A stretch of DNA of 64,000 bases from Rotaria macrura (Eukaryota; Rotifera; Eurotatoria; Philodinida; Philodinidae), in contig OENT01000274.1 of NCBI GenBank assembly GCA_900239685.1, forward strand, positions 62,001-126,000. Reading direction: 5' to 3'. Positions 25,507 through 39,800 of the stretch are shown piece by piece. Each line of letters starts with the position of its first letter. Position 1 is the first letter of the stretch. A program made the translations under genes and the position numbers. The notes beneath the pieces were generated by a model. The model searched no databases. It was not told the origin of the DNA and saw only the letters and a program-made list of their open reading frames with translations.

Positions 25507-26445
25507 TTCTTTGATCTTATTTCTTTGTGTACACGAAAACAGTGCTTTTGCTTTTAGAATACTTGAGCGAGAATCTCACTCTATCACACTCGTTCTCTTT
25601 TCATGAATATATATATATATATACATATATATATACCGATGTACTTTTGTTTCTGTTCAATTACCGTTGTTTCGTATGTCAAATGTCATAACGGCATGAA
25701 ACAGTATCAATTTTTCAATATTGTTGTTTAGCTTAAGGTATCTTGTTTTTTTTTCTTTCTTTTTCCATGTTATGTTTGTGTAGTATATTATTAAATAAAC
25801 TTTTTGTTTCTTTTTTTGTCGTTGTTGCTCCAAGATTCATCAAGCCAACACAGAAAAAAGATTATATTTTGAATTATTCAAACAATGAGTTCCAACATCG
25901 TACAAAATTTCATATTGTTTTATGATCCCATTCGTATAAAATTAAAGTTTCGAAGAAAATTTTCTTTTCTTTTCATAATAGATAAAAAAAAGTCTGGAAA
26001 CATAAAATGTATTTATGATCAGATTTATATTTCCAATAATGAAATATTTGTTTTTCAAAACTAAACATCATGCTAACTACTAGCATACTTTCTCATTAAG
26101 AGAACATTTTCTTTGCTACTTGATTATTGAAAATAATGTTTTTCTAGGAACATTCCCATGAAGCATATAGATATAATCTAAATAAGAATAAAAGATTTTG
26201 ATGTTCCGATTCATATTCTATTTTACGTCGCTTGAATAGCAATTATACAAGTATGAAAAAGAAAGATTTCATCTATGCTTGGTATTAAGTGTCAGATAAG
26301 AAAATGAATAATTAACTATGTTTCATCCTATCACATTACTAACTTATTTTTATCAATGTTCAACAATAAGTATGTAATTCATGATTTATAAAGAAACAAA
26401 AATGAACGCACAACATTCTAAATATTTCTATTTTATCGAGTACTT

Positions 26446-26451
26446 TTTATT
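26446..26451 (-). terminator. Poly(A) signal AATAAA
   Basis: AATAAA on the minus strand lies 35-40 bp past the stop of the four-TM gene, giving a very short predicted 3' UTR. Confidence 0.5.
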
Positions 26452-26485
26452 TACACTTATAAGGAAAAAAAGAGAAGAGAGTATT

Positions 26486-27693
26486 TTAAACAAGTGTTGA
26501 AAGTTCATCAGTTTTAGCTAAATCGATGTCATCGTCACATAAATGAGTAGCATCAATTGTATGATAAACCGATGAATTCATGCCACCTGATTTTCCATTA
26601 TGTTTATTATTTTGCCAACTTGAAAAATATGTTAAAAGTGTCATAAGAATAAATATCAAACCAAGACCAAGTACAATTAATGATACAACGGCTGGTATAA
26701 GTGACATATTTAATAATATAAATAAACACATGACTAAAAATTAAAAGTATCAGAATATAGAATCAACGATTCTTATTGATCATACCAAGAATAAATGCCG
26801 GTATCGATGCATAAAAACTGCAAATAGCTATAAAACGTGATGTTGAAGAACTGAATAAAAATGTAAAACTGCTAAATTGACAAGAATAACAAGAAAAAAA
26901 TTTGTTCAACAAATTAATAAAAATAAATATAATACCGGTATGGATCTTGTTTACTTTTTAACGTATTGCAACCAAGATAAATTTCAATACTAAATATCAA
27001 TACGCAAAAGCAATTTAGTACAATAATTAATAGGCAAATGGCTATGGCTAATTCACGTATAGTACGATCATAGTTTGGTATCATAAGATACGAAACACTA
27101 TCTGAGAAAGACATCGATGTTGCCATCGTGTAAAAAGGATTAGATGTGCCATTCATCGTTTGAGCTGAACGAGAAATCATATCAGAATTATTAATTGAAT
27201 TCGTTTTCAGTATTAAATGCATCGTAGATATGGCTATTAGGATGAGAGAAGTCGAAACAAAACACATAAAACATAAACTTAGAACATTAGCGCCTTGTCG
27301 TGAAGCAAGTAGTCGACGTCGTTCAGTATCTGTTGCCATCTGTATATTTCGATCGGATAATGATTCACGATGGCGAGCAATTTCTGTTATATTAACTGTT
27401 TCATGTCCGATCGATACTTTATACGAGGATGAATTATAAGCAGTCGCAGATAAACGATTCAACAATTGACTTTGACGTGATTGAAAACTTGGATCTGATT
27501 GACTTAGTGTCGTCGGCCAATTCATATCAAAGTCAGCTGGTGGTGGAGGTAAAGGAAGAATCGGTGATGATGAAGATGTCCGATCAACCAGTTGGCTAGT
27601 AAAATGTTGAACAAAAAAAAAGATGACAAATAGTGTTTTTTGGATGTAAAGAAAATGCCGAGTGTACCTGCCATCACTATTCGGCTTCCCCAT
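26486..27693 (-). CDS. Four-transmembrane protein, 4 exons, family unknown
   Basis: Exons (minus): 27668-27693, 26936-27595, 26786-26871, 26486-26733. They join in frame to 339 residues. The N-terminal 110 residues are polar, with a proline run (LPLPPPP, 22-28) and an Arg cluster (TERRRLLASRQG) before TM1. Hydrophobic segments lie at 112-138, 188-215, 241-266 and 269-294. The loop between TM1 and TM2 has Asn-X-Ser/Thr sites (NSINNSD, NGTSN), consistent with an extracellular loop. The short acidic tail is likely cytoplasmic (CDDDIDLAKTDELSTLV). The start is the first ATG in frame. The 72-bp first intron is a multiple of three with no stop, so retention would add a hydrophobic stretch. The topology resembles small tetraspan families, but I cannot name one. 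Confidence 0.68.
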
Positions 27694-30600
27694 CACTAAG
27701 CTTTTGGGGCTGTATTGAATCAATATGGCATCTCACTCATACTCTGACACTTTCTTTCATGTTACGAAGAAGAAGAAAAAACGAGTTTGATTCGTATAGG
27801 TCGACGCGACGCAACAACTGTCTCGCAGTATGAATATTTATGATGATTATGGACAACTTTCAATGCACAACCGTCAATTAAACGACGAATATGAAGCCGT
27901 AGGAGAATTCATGTGCACATTAAATTATTGGGAAGAATAGTTTCTTTCTCATTCTATAGTACATATTTTTCTCAATCTGTAATAAGCATAAGAAAAGAGA
28001 TTACAAGCAATTAAATGGACAATACCATCATCATCAATGTGAATATTTGACATCTACTCTACGCTATGGTCACATGTAAGGCTTCTATTTATTTGTAAAC
28101 TGATCGAAAACCGGCGAAGAACAAGTTCAACTGAATATAGAATTTAACAGAATAGAAATCGAAATGAAGAGTATTGTTTTTTTTTTCTTATCAGTTTCAG
28201 CGACGGAATCTCATCAAAGTTTGACGGTTGATAATTCATATAAATTAAGTGATAGTCATATCCAGATTTAGATTGAAAATTTTTCAATAAAAATATGACG
28301 ACGAGATATAATCAATGGGTTTCTTATATTAAATAGTGTTGAAAAAAATATTAGAAATGAAATTAAATTGTTATTTGCTGCAATCATAGTAAGATTCATC
28401 AAAAGAACCTTTATGTACTAATGGCATGTTTGACATAGATCCTCATACCTTCTTGTCAATCAAAAAATATGGAAAGAGAACAGATTGATGAATAGTGATG
28501 TGTAACTACACATCACTATGCATGTACATTGATCGTGGTGACTACACTTAGCATATCGAATAGTCCTATTGAATTAAGTGGAAACGGATGGTGACAATAG
28601 CCAGTCAACATGAATAGCATATATATGTATATATATATACATATGTACATATATGTATATATGTAGATGATTCTTTTTCTTCTCTTCAAGTCATTGTTAC
28701 TATTGACATTGCATGAAATAAGTGCAAATGAATGACATTAACGAACAGCGGCAATTTAACAGTGACTGTCTATATTTGTATAATAGACTTAAGTCAATGA
28801 TGTTACTTTTTCAATGAATGTTGCCAAATCACAATGAACTATATAGATCATCATTCATGATCGAGCTAATCAAAGACGTTTGAAGAAAATAGCTACGAAA
28901 ATTTATCCATGAATTTAAGAATCTGTTTATCAGTCGTGATAATCATATAGAAAAAGAATCATTGTTTTGATTTATTTCATTTTATTAATTTTTTATTCTC
29001 AAATCAAAGCAAGCATATTACAGCAATAGCTACTCAAATTCCTGTTAATTATGTTCCTTCCGGACCCAGCCGTGAGGTGATTAATAACAACTACATAATG
29101 CAAGGAAATGCAATGATCTATTCCTTGTAGATTCATATGTATGCAGAGAGAAAAGAAGACTTGTTTTCTTTTTTCGTCATTCAGTTTTTCAATTTTTAGA
29201 TTGCCATTATAAAATATTGATGAGATTCTTCGACATTGATATAGACCCATGTATAATTTACAGCATGAGATCATTTCTAGAGATTTAAACACAAACGGAT
29301 CCATCGGATTGTTAACTAATTTTCATATGAAAAATATCGAATCTTTTCTCAGTATTCTGAAAAGCACAAAAGAACAATATTGATAGTTCAATTATTGAAA
29401 AAAATAACTTTTTTATCTCAGAATATAGTAACAATAATAGTATTAGGATATTTCATTTGAGCGGATTTTCTTTTAGAAAATTGTTTTCAAAGAATTTCTT
29501 CTTGCTCTTTCTCTCGATGTTTTTAATATTCTTTTGTTGTCTTTTTTCCTTGACTGACAGCTAAGATGTGAACGATCTGAACTTGATATTGAACGAAGAA
29601 ACGAGTCGCTACTCTTTCTCTCGTTTCTTCCCTGTGGTCGGCCTATTATTCAGAGCATTTTATTAGATATGCTAATCAACGAAGAAATCGGATTTAGGAA
29701 CGTTACACTGCTCTCTTCTTCTTCTTCGTCATCATCATCATCATCATCACCACTATCCTCCGGACCCATATGCGTGACTGTTCGATTGTTACTCTCTCTT
29801 GTCATCAGTTCTTCGCCACTCACTCATTCCCTGTTCCCTTCTTCTATTTCATCTAAAGAAAACAATATGATGCAGAGAAATGATAGTCGCAGAGAAAACT
29901 CCCATTGACCTTATATCGTTGAACAGGACACACGAAACGAGCATCAATATTAAGTTAACGAGACATATTCAATACTCAGCCGATACGGTTTTAGAACTTA
30001 GATCTCAATAACGATTAGCGAATGGTAAAAAAACAGATAGATAGATAGAAAGATGTTCTTGTGGCATCCGATTGCAAATGCTTTGAGAATCATAGTAAAA
30101 AACTCGATTCCCTAAAGTCTTTACATTTCTTTTTCTCGTTTTCTTCTGCTTGCTCTATACATGACAATTGTTCAAAAGAGATATGAGATGGGACGAATAC
30201 GAAGAAGAGGAAGATGATGATGATGATGACGATGAAAGATTGTAAGAGAAAAAAGCGGATAAGATTAAATAAGCGATAGATGAAGAAGACGTTTTGTTGC
30301 TGCATGATGTTCGCCACCCTTTTCTAAATCAATCTATTTAAGTCGTTAACGCGCAACTATCCTCTTCTACTCATTTATCTCGCTACATAGAATTAGTCAT
30401 TGATTGATCGAAGTGTGAACAAAAATATATCATCCAAAAGAGAAAAATAAAAGTAAAAATCAAAAATGGAAAACATCAAATGAAACTTATCTGTAAGTCA
30501 ATAGATCAAACAATACGAAAGAAAAACCAACCAGAAGACAAGAGACTCGAAATATATCATTTTCTTTTCATACATTTCTACTTGTGAACATCTGTTACAC

Positions 30601-30857
30601 CTAATAGGGGTCTACTTAAGCGATGATTGCAATCATTTGTCAGTTCGATTTTGTGCTAAATTATATTTTTTTCCTACTTTTCATTTTTCTTTCTTCCTTC
30701 TTTATTTATTTTTGTTTTCTTATTTAACTATTCTAGTTATCAATGATATTCGACGAGATAATTATTTTATTTGTTGCCGTTCATTATTGCTATCGTTATT
30801 ATCATTATCATTATTATTAAAGTATGTATAAACAGATGGTAAGTGTCGACGAAAAGG
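27694..30857. other. Intergenic stretch between divergent genes
   Basis: This region separates the four-TM gene (minus) from the sodium channel (plus), so it holds both upstream regions. No coding exon is supported. Visible structure: a near-perfect 28-bp palindrome at 28493-28520, a (TA)n-rich tract around 28619-28668, TCT/TCA repeats at 29717-29750 and a GAT run at 30209-30232. Frames over the simple repeats (29669-29908) are low-complexity artefacts. Confidence 0.45.
28493..28520. repeat. 28-bp near-perfect palindrome
   Basis: The arm ATAGTGATGTGTA (28493-28505) is followed by a two-base spacer and its exact reverse complement (28508-28520). It lies between two divergent genes. It could be a dimer-binding site or a cruciform-forming repeat. 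No function is evident. Confidence 0.85.
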
Positions 30858-33800
30858 ATGGACTACAACTCGATTGTTTTTCGCGAGTTTACACCAGAAT
30901 CATTACATCGTATTGAACGTTATCGACAAGAGGAAGCTGAACGTCTTGCTTCTGATCGATTACAACGACAAATAATACGTGAAGACGATAGTGAACAATA
31001 TAATTTAATGAAAAAATCACCGAAATATGAACAATGCAACTCAACACGTAAACCAAATAAAGAATTGGCAGTTGGACAAAAACTACCTCGAGCATTACAA
31101 ACGAAATTTCCTGCTGAACTTATTGGCAAGCCAATTGAAGAAATCGATTGGTATTATCGAACTGAATACGTACGTTATCATAAATATAATTTCAAGCGCA
31201 TTAAAAAATCAAAATTTTATTCGAAAGAAAAGCACACATACATATTCTCGCTTCTTAATTCTAGGTATTTGTGGTTGTTAATAGAAATAAAACAATATTT
31301 CGATTTAGTTCATCACCAGCATGCTTTATATTCTCACCATTTAGTTGTTTTCGTCGTTTGGCTATTCGAATATTAACGCATTCACTTTTTAGTACAGTGG
31401 TTATGCTTACAATTCTAACCAATTGCATATTTATGACACTTAAAAATGTACCTGAGACGAATGAGTAAGGCCTATTGTTTTAAACATATCATAATATAAT
31501 ATGACATATTCATTCGAATAAATTAGATATGTTTTTACAATCATTTATACATTGGAAGCATTGACAAAATGTATTGCGCGTGGCTTTATTCTTAGAAAAT
31601 TTACATTTCTACGTGATCCATGGAATTGGTTGGATTTTATTGTCATTACTCTAGCGTACGTATAAAATTATGAATCAAGATTTGACGTCAACCTTCGAAA
31701 ATTTTCTTTCTTTAGATATATAACATTTTTTGTCAATCTGGGAAATGTATCAGTCCTTAGAACTTTTCGAGTGTTAAGAGCTTTGAAGACAGTCGCTGTT
31801 GTTCCCGGTATGATGAAAATGATTCGTTCATGTATCATGGATAGAAACATTCGTTAATACTGTTCTGTTCTGCTTTCATTAGGTCTAAAAACGATTGTTG
31901 ATGCATTGATACAATCATTTATCTGTCTACGAGATGTCACTGTCCTGTCAAGTTTCATTCTATCTATATTCGCTTTGGTTCGATTCTTTTTTGCATTTCT
32001 TTTAAAACTAGATGAAATGTTTTGTTTTCTCTAAACTTTATTAGGTAGGTTTGCAGCTTTACATGGGCGTTTTACGACAAAAATGTGTACCAACATTCGA
32101 ATCATTTTTAAATAATTCGAATTTTTCCATCAACGTCTTTAATATGACTTATGAAAGTTATTTAAAAGAAATAGACAACGAAAGTATGTTCCTTGCTAGC
32201 TTTTGAAAATGTGCTCAAGATTATGACGACGTGGAAAATCAAGTATCATTCATAATGTTGATTTCTTTTCTTTTAGCTTATTGGTATCAAGAAGATGATG
32301 CCTATGTTCTCTGCGGCAATGCCAGTGGAAGTCGAAGATGTCCGAAAGGTTATGTGTGTTGGAAAGATCGAGGAATCAAGTGAGTTTCTTTTTCAAATTT
32401 TCTTAAAATAGAATATTCATCATTCTTTCTCTCTAGTCCTGATTTTGGATATACAAGGTAGCATCGTTTCTTTTGCTGCTAATTTATTAAAAAACCATAT
32501 ATGTTTTCCTTTTTCACTTTGCTCAGTTTTGATAGTTATGGATGGGCAATGTTGTCTTGTTTTCGATTAATGACACAAGATTATTGGGAAAATCTTTATC
32601 AATTAGTACGAGACTACTTTTATGTCTTCGCAAAAAACTTGATTTTCTTCATTATTTCATATCAGGTGCTAACAGCTGCTGGTCGTTATCATTTTTTTTA
32701 TTTTGTTGCTGTCATATTTTTTGGTTCATTCTATTTGGTAAATTTAATCTTGGCCATAGTTTCCATGTCGTATCAAGAACAACAGCAAAAGGTGAATGCT
32801 GAAAATGAAGAACGTGAACGACGTAAAGTCGAAGATGAACTTGAACAACAAAATGAAGAAGCACGAAAAGCTGGTGAATTCGATGCTCTATCACCGTATC
32901 GTGATGATAATCTTCAAGGTGCACTATTTTTTGAAAATCCAAATCGACAACCATCATATTCAAGTGTTTCGATTGAATATAATCAAGATCGAATAGTAAC
33001 TAAACATTGTACAATCGAGAAAAGATAGCAAGACAAACTATTCATTTTAGAAATACAATCATGGACAAAAAGATTCAATTCACACGTCGCCATTGTTAGT
33101 TTTTGAAAATTCTAGCTATGAATTTTTAAATCAAACAACAACAACAGATGAACATCAAAGTTTCGATACAACAATACCATTTCTTGATGAAATGCAACGC
33201 AACTCATTGAGTATCAAAAGTCATGAAACGTTATCAAAACAACGAGCAAGAAATTGGTCACATATTTCGGAACGACAAAATGCTGACAATGAATCTACTG
33301 TCACCGTGAATACGTTTTTCATTTATTTTCTTGATTAACAAAATTAGGATTGAACATTATTATCTATCATGATTTTTTCATCTCTATGAAGGTTACTGAA
33401 GAATAGAAGCTAGTGTTTCGAATACTGGAGTTTTGTTTTGAACTATGTTTCTTGATCAGACAGGAAAATAGATTGGCAACAACACTGAAGGATGCATAAA
33501 CAGAGTTATTTATATGCTAATGTCAAGGAAAATGAATAAGTCATGAGTCATCATAAAGAATTTAGATGTCGGTACTGTGAAAGAGAATCGACAAAAAGAC
33601 TTTAGTTTGCTTCAACCATCTGTTTCCAGGCATTCATGTAGAAGAAATGCCATCCTATGACACTAATGAAGTCAAATTTCATCGAGACCATTTTACTATC
33701 CGAATGCAGAATAAGTGAAAAATAAGGCATTCCTCTCGAATGACAGAAAAATTGAATTTATTCTTAATTTCATTTTTTTTATGCCTCTTCCTAGTGCTTT

Positions 33801-36800
33801 TGTTATTTCATGTGGATAAAGAGCTCTAAAAACAACTAACAATTGACTAGTTGTTTTTTAACGGTGGGCATTATTAGATTCGTATCAGATCTTTCATGAG
33901 CACAATTATTAGCCTTCATTTTGCTTTTATGATATGAAAATCATTGATTCGGATTCTTATTCTTAATCAATCACCCATTCCTATTCATGAAGATAGAAGG
34001 TCAAAAAGAATACGGAATGCTTCGTTGACTGGCTATTATTTATAATAAAGTTAAAGTATGATATTAAATGAATCTTTATCAAAACGAAAAGAAATATCAT
34101 GCTTGATATCAGTCACCCAACATGCAAGATAAACGACTCCAACTATTCTTATAAAATGTTGTTTTCACAACTTCGATGAATTATCTTTTATTGAGCTCAG
34201 TACCAATAGGTTATACCTATTATTTTCTACATGCATATATATATATATACATATAGATGTCTGTCACGAAGTAAAGGAGCATGTTGAATGTTTTTTTTCC
34301 ACTGTTTAGTTTGTTGAAAATTCGACTCAATATAGTAGTTAACCGATTCCAAATTAGTAAAGTTAAGTTTGTCAACGTTTTTTTGCCAATGAATTAAAGT
34401 TAGAAAATAAATTTGATATGATGTTTCATTGTTCACTAGTGAAAAATTTACAGTGCTCACATATCATACAAGACAAAAACAAATTTCTAATAGAAGTATT
34501 ATATGATGGCCATGAAATATGAATGCTAAAACAATGGCTTCACTCATATGACTGTTAGCATTTTCTTTTCATCTGAAATTTTCAAATAGCCCGTGATAAA
34601 ATTAAAATTGCTACATGATTCTTCGAAAAAACTTTTTATACGTGCTTCTTGTATCTTTTTTTAGCTTTATCAACCAAAAATTCATAGAAAATATTCACCT
34701 GCTAGTCAAATCGTACCACATCCAAAATCCGAAGCAACAAGTATTCGATCACAAAGTGAGTATCATTTATTTCTCATGAATAGTTCTAGCATTTCAATTA
34801 GGAAATTACATGTCAGAATACACAATTATGTCTAGAATATTTGCACTTAGTTTAAGTAGACTTCTATGATTTCGTACATACCCATTTAGATTTTTCGAGT
34901 AAGACAGAAAAAGAAAATCAAATAAACATTATTGTTTCTTTTTTTGTATACGAGTCCAAATAAATTTGTCTCTTTCTTTTTATTTTAATTTACTTTCCCT
35001 TTAAAACCCTATATTTTTGCAACATCGGAAAATTACACGTATGATTTTGATTCTATTTATTTTAAATATGCATGTGTGTAGTTTTGTATATGTTTGTTTT
35101 GTTTCGATTTGGTTAATTAACTAGAACAGCATACTGTACTGTACAAGGTCGATCGCCATTCCGACGACCGGAACAGTTCACATGTTGAGTGTCGTCTACT
35201 TCTAACTGCAAATGAGCATGCACGGCAGTTGCAGCAGCATCATAAGAAACGTCTGAACATCGTCATTTCAGATATGGATGCAACCAATACATGTGATCGA
35301 CCAGCAATGAAATTTTTATGGAATACTTGTTGCGAATGGAATTTTTCGTCACAATTATTTCAAAAATTTCAGGTACGTCTATAGAATAATTCAATATTCA
35401 AACCTTAGACGCTACGTTATTCTCACTTAAAGTCATGGTAGCATTTTGTTTTTTATTTTTTGTAAAACACACTCTAAGCAGAGTATTGATATTCAGCGGG
35501 GGTAGTAATGTTGGTGCTTGAATTGTTATAGACTGTGTTGCACTAACATTTAATTGGAATCAATGAACTATATTCATATCTAGTAGATTCACAGTTACAT
35601 AAATTGGTACACATCTGAATACGCTATTCTTTTCGTCAACAGCTATTTAGCTTTGGAAATAAAATTCTATTGATCACTTGTCATTTGTGTTTCTAGGCCG
35701 CTATTGCTTTTTTTATATTGGATGCATTTGTTGACTTATTTATTACAATATGTATTGTTCTAAATACGCTTTTCATGGCACTTGATCAGCCAGGTCAAAG
35801 TGATAAAATGACGCGTATTCTAACAACAGGAAATTATGTTTTCACGGGTATATTTACAACTGAGGCAATTTTAAAAATCATGGCTAAGTCACCGGCGAAA
35901 TATTTCAAAGATAGATGGAATGTATTCGATGCAGTTATTGTTACACTTAGTGTTGTTGAATTAGGTCTTGCAAATGTCAAAGGATTAAGTGTCTTGCGAT
36001 CATTTCGTCTGGTTTGTTTAAATTGGAATAGCGTACGTCGTATTTTTTTATTGAATTTTCTTATTTCAGCTACGAGTATTTAAGTTGGCTAAATCATGGC
36101 CAACACTTAATCGTTTGATGTCGATTATTGGTAAAACAATAGGAGCCCTAGGAAATTTGACATTAGTTCTTGTCATTATTATTTTTATTTTTGCCGTTAT
36201 GGGCATGCAGGTAAATGTGTACTAAGTATAATAGTATGATAAATACATATATACAACAAAATTCTAGTTATTCGGTCCGAAATATGCTCACAAATTCGGT
36301 AAAGATATGCCAAGATGGAATTTTTTTGATTTTTTTCATGCATTCATGTAAATATAATTGATTTAGTCGTGACTTCTTGAAAAAAAAGGTTTATTTTTGT
36401 TTTTAAAGGATTGTCTTTCGCGTACTCTGTGGTGAATGGATCGAATCAATGTGGACGTGTCTCGAATGTGCTGGCTGGCCATGCATACCATTTTTTCTTT
36501 TTACATTTGTCATTGGTAATCTTGTGGTATGTAAGATTTATCTTTTGAAAATGATTTTCTCATCTAGAAAAATTTATACTTACTAAGTCATCATAATTCG
36601 ACTACAAGTAAATATATAAAGTATTGTTATCTATAGTACATATGACATAGAAAACTAATGAAATACCCTTCAGAGATATTGTACGAGAAAAGTCACGATA
36701 ACTCGATGCTCAATGGAAACAGATACGTATATTCTGATTGGATATGATTCAATGTTAGAGAAAGAAAAGATCCTTATTCATGTAATATAGCTGCTCTATT

Positions 36801-39800
36801 TTGCAACAAGTTACTTTACTGAATTAGTGCGACACAATCTTGAATAAATGTTAAAATTTACAAGGTGTAAACGTGAATTCACTTCTTCTTTATCACCAAG
36901 TACACCATCACATCTATTCTTCTTGGAAAGTATTCCGAGCTACGGCCTACGACATTCATTATAAAATCTAAAACAGTCCATTAATAATGGTTCATTACAT
37001 TATATGTACTACTTCCTTATTGTATTTCCGAAGAATGATGCACAAAATAAAACGGATTAAGACAATATCCGTATATGATTAGTAAACAAGAGTAAATGTT
37101 ATTTCATATATTAACGTCTTAACAATTGAACTGATCTCGATATAAAAGTTTTCTACTTTCCTTATTAGATTACAACTACTAGCACACGAGTTTGTGATGG
37201 CATATGTTATAAACGTTTAGAGAAATTTTTTGAAATTTATCTGACTTATCTTGACGATTCGAGAACTTTTGCTAGATGATGATCATCATCATATTGCATT
37301 CTATCCTCTCATCTTTGACTTACGATAAAATGAGAGACAGATACTAACTATAGGTTATTCCATGTTTAGATTATCTAAAATGAAATTAATGACATGGATT
37401 AACATGAACTTCTTGTTTTATACATATTACGAGTCTTTATTAGGAACCATATACGTAGCTATACAATAAACTCCGATTTGGTGTATGCGAAAGTGATTTA
37501 CTCACGATATAGCAACAAAAAAATTGTTAGTGAAATTCTTCAATGTTCAATCTCTGTTTTCGATGAAGTTGAGCACTATATAGAAAGAAAATGATGAGTT
37601 GTATGTGCTTCATATCATAGGCTAGACAGAAATGAATCGTTGAGAATATAATGAAATTCGGATTCAAAAGTTGTTTGCATTTTAATTAGGTATTAAATTT
37701 ATTTTTGGCTCTTCTACTGGCATCATTTGGTTCCAATGTTCTCTCTGAACGTGAAAAAGAAGATGACGATAATAAAATTGGTGAAGCCATTGATCGCATT
37801 CAACGATGCTTCCGTTTTATATTTCGTTCAATTTTTCATTTATTTTTTCGAAAAAAACGACATAAATTAAAATTTATCGAAAGTTCTACCAAAGAAACAA
37901 TTTATCACAATCAAGTTCGTAATGGTTTTCCTTGTCTGTTCTGTTCTGTTCTGTGACTATGATTTATTCCTATTTAGTCTATTGCTGGCACAGCTGATTT
38001 AATTGATAGTACATCGTTTCCGACTTCAATGGATACGGATAGCAAAAGAAATAAATCCAATGGCTTACTAGTTTTTACTAATGAAGGAGCAGGACCAATC
38101 GAGGATATTGAAATGAAATCTTTGAATGATACTGTCACTGATAATGATAAACCTTTAAGTACATCCGTACTTTCATATGGCCAAATGTATATTATGCCAC
38201 CAGATTGTTGTCCAAGAATAATATCAAAACACTTCGATTGGTGTAAAGATACGATACCCGAATCCATTCAGCAGCAGTGGACCTTTCTTCGTAGTAAAGC
38301 GCATCAGCTTGTTGAACATCGTTTTTTTGAATGGCTTATTGTTGCTAGTATTTTAGCTAGTAGCTCTACTTTGGTAAGTTAGTCAATAAAATTAAAATAA
38401 AATAAATAAATGAATATGTATTTGCTTTCATTCTATTTAAAAAGGCATTAGAAGATATAAATACTCGACAACAGCCGAGATTCTATTCTATTCTACATTT
38501 ACTTGATCAACTGTTTACAATGATATTTACGGCGGAATTAGTTTTAAAATGGTTTGCCTATGGAATAAAAAGTTATTTTACAAATGGTTGGAATTGGCTT
38601 GATTTTCTTATTGTTGTTGTGAGCGTTTTGGGAAGTTTACTAGATTGGCTTGGTGTGGCAGATATTCCCGCATTTAAATCTATGAGAACATTAAGAGCTT
38701 TGAGACCACTAAAAGCATTGTCGAGATTTGAAGGCATACGAGTAAGCGAAGAGTTCTATCGTGTTTCTAGATTTGTAATTTACTGGTGTTTCATTTTTGA
38801 CTGGCTTAGGTTGTTGTCAATGCATTAATCGGTGCCATTCCGTCCATTTTTAATGTTTTACTTGTTTGTCTTGTATTTTGGCTGATTTTTTCAATCATGG
38901 GCGTACAATTATTTGGTGGAAAATTTTATAAATGTGTTTACGTTGATACACATGATCGCGTCAATCTATCAGAGAATGTAACCAATAGAATGGATTGTTT
39001 GAATAAAAATTTTACATGGGAAAATTCAAGAGTCAATTTCGATAATGTTCTCAATGGCTATTTAGCCTTATTTCAAATTGTAAGTCTAAAATCTTTTCTT
39101 TGTTTTGTGTTCACAAGAAAAAATAATAATGTCAAATCTCCAATGTTCATATGAATGTATCGGCAGCAGATTCAGTGTCATTGCTGAGAATCGATCATTT
39201 TTTTTTCTAGTCGAACATGAATATTACATTAAAGTCTCACTTTTCGATTTAAGTCTAATCTAATATAAGATTCTTGATAGTCATTCGTATCACTGATAAA
39301 TATATGAATAACATAAACTTTGTTTCTAGTGCTGAACTCCGATTACTCTTCGATCCAACCCGTAAGTTGTATAGGACTTCAGGTCTGACCCTAAATTCAT
39401 CTCAGTAACTTGTCAAAATATCTGAAGTCTCAGTAATTAACTGGTACACTTCATAATCGTTATAATAATGCTATGATTTCATTAAAAGTGATATCATCAT
39501 ATTTATTTTCATAATTGCGTAAAGGTTAGAGTTTTTTTTCTAGTCACTTGAGTATCTACTTTTGAGATGTAACTTAAAATTTCATTTTGAAACATTCAAG
39601 AAAGTTCAGTAAACGTTCACTCATCAGTAATAGTGGGAATAATTGTGTTAGGGTTGTATTGAGTAATCTAATTTATCTGCCTGAGACTAATACAACTAAT
39701 CAGTGTGTACAGTGTATTCATAGAAATAAAATTCATCATCACGATTTTATAGTGAAAAAATTGAACGGAGTCATTGACATCGGACTTCTGTTAGACACTC

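Noticed and set aside
29669-29908. Plus-strand frame with a long Ser run
   Set aside because: The Ser run comes from a TCT/TCA microsatellite, and the flanks show no protein-like sequence or splice sites.
33020-33028. TAG after the domain I-II linker as a truncated sodium channel
   Set aside because: A GTAACT donor at 32996 and a TTTTAG acceptor at 33050 remove it in a 55-bp intron and keep frame into the next exon.
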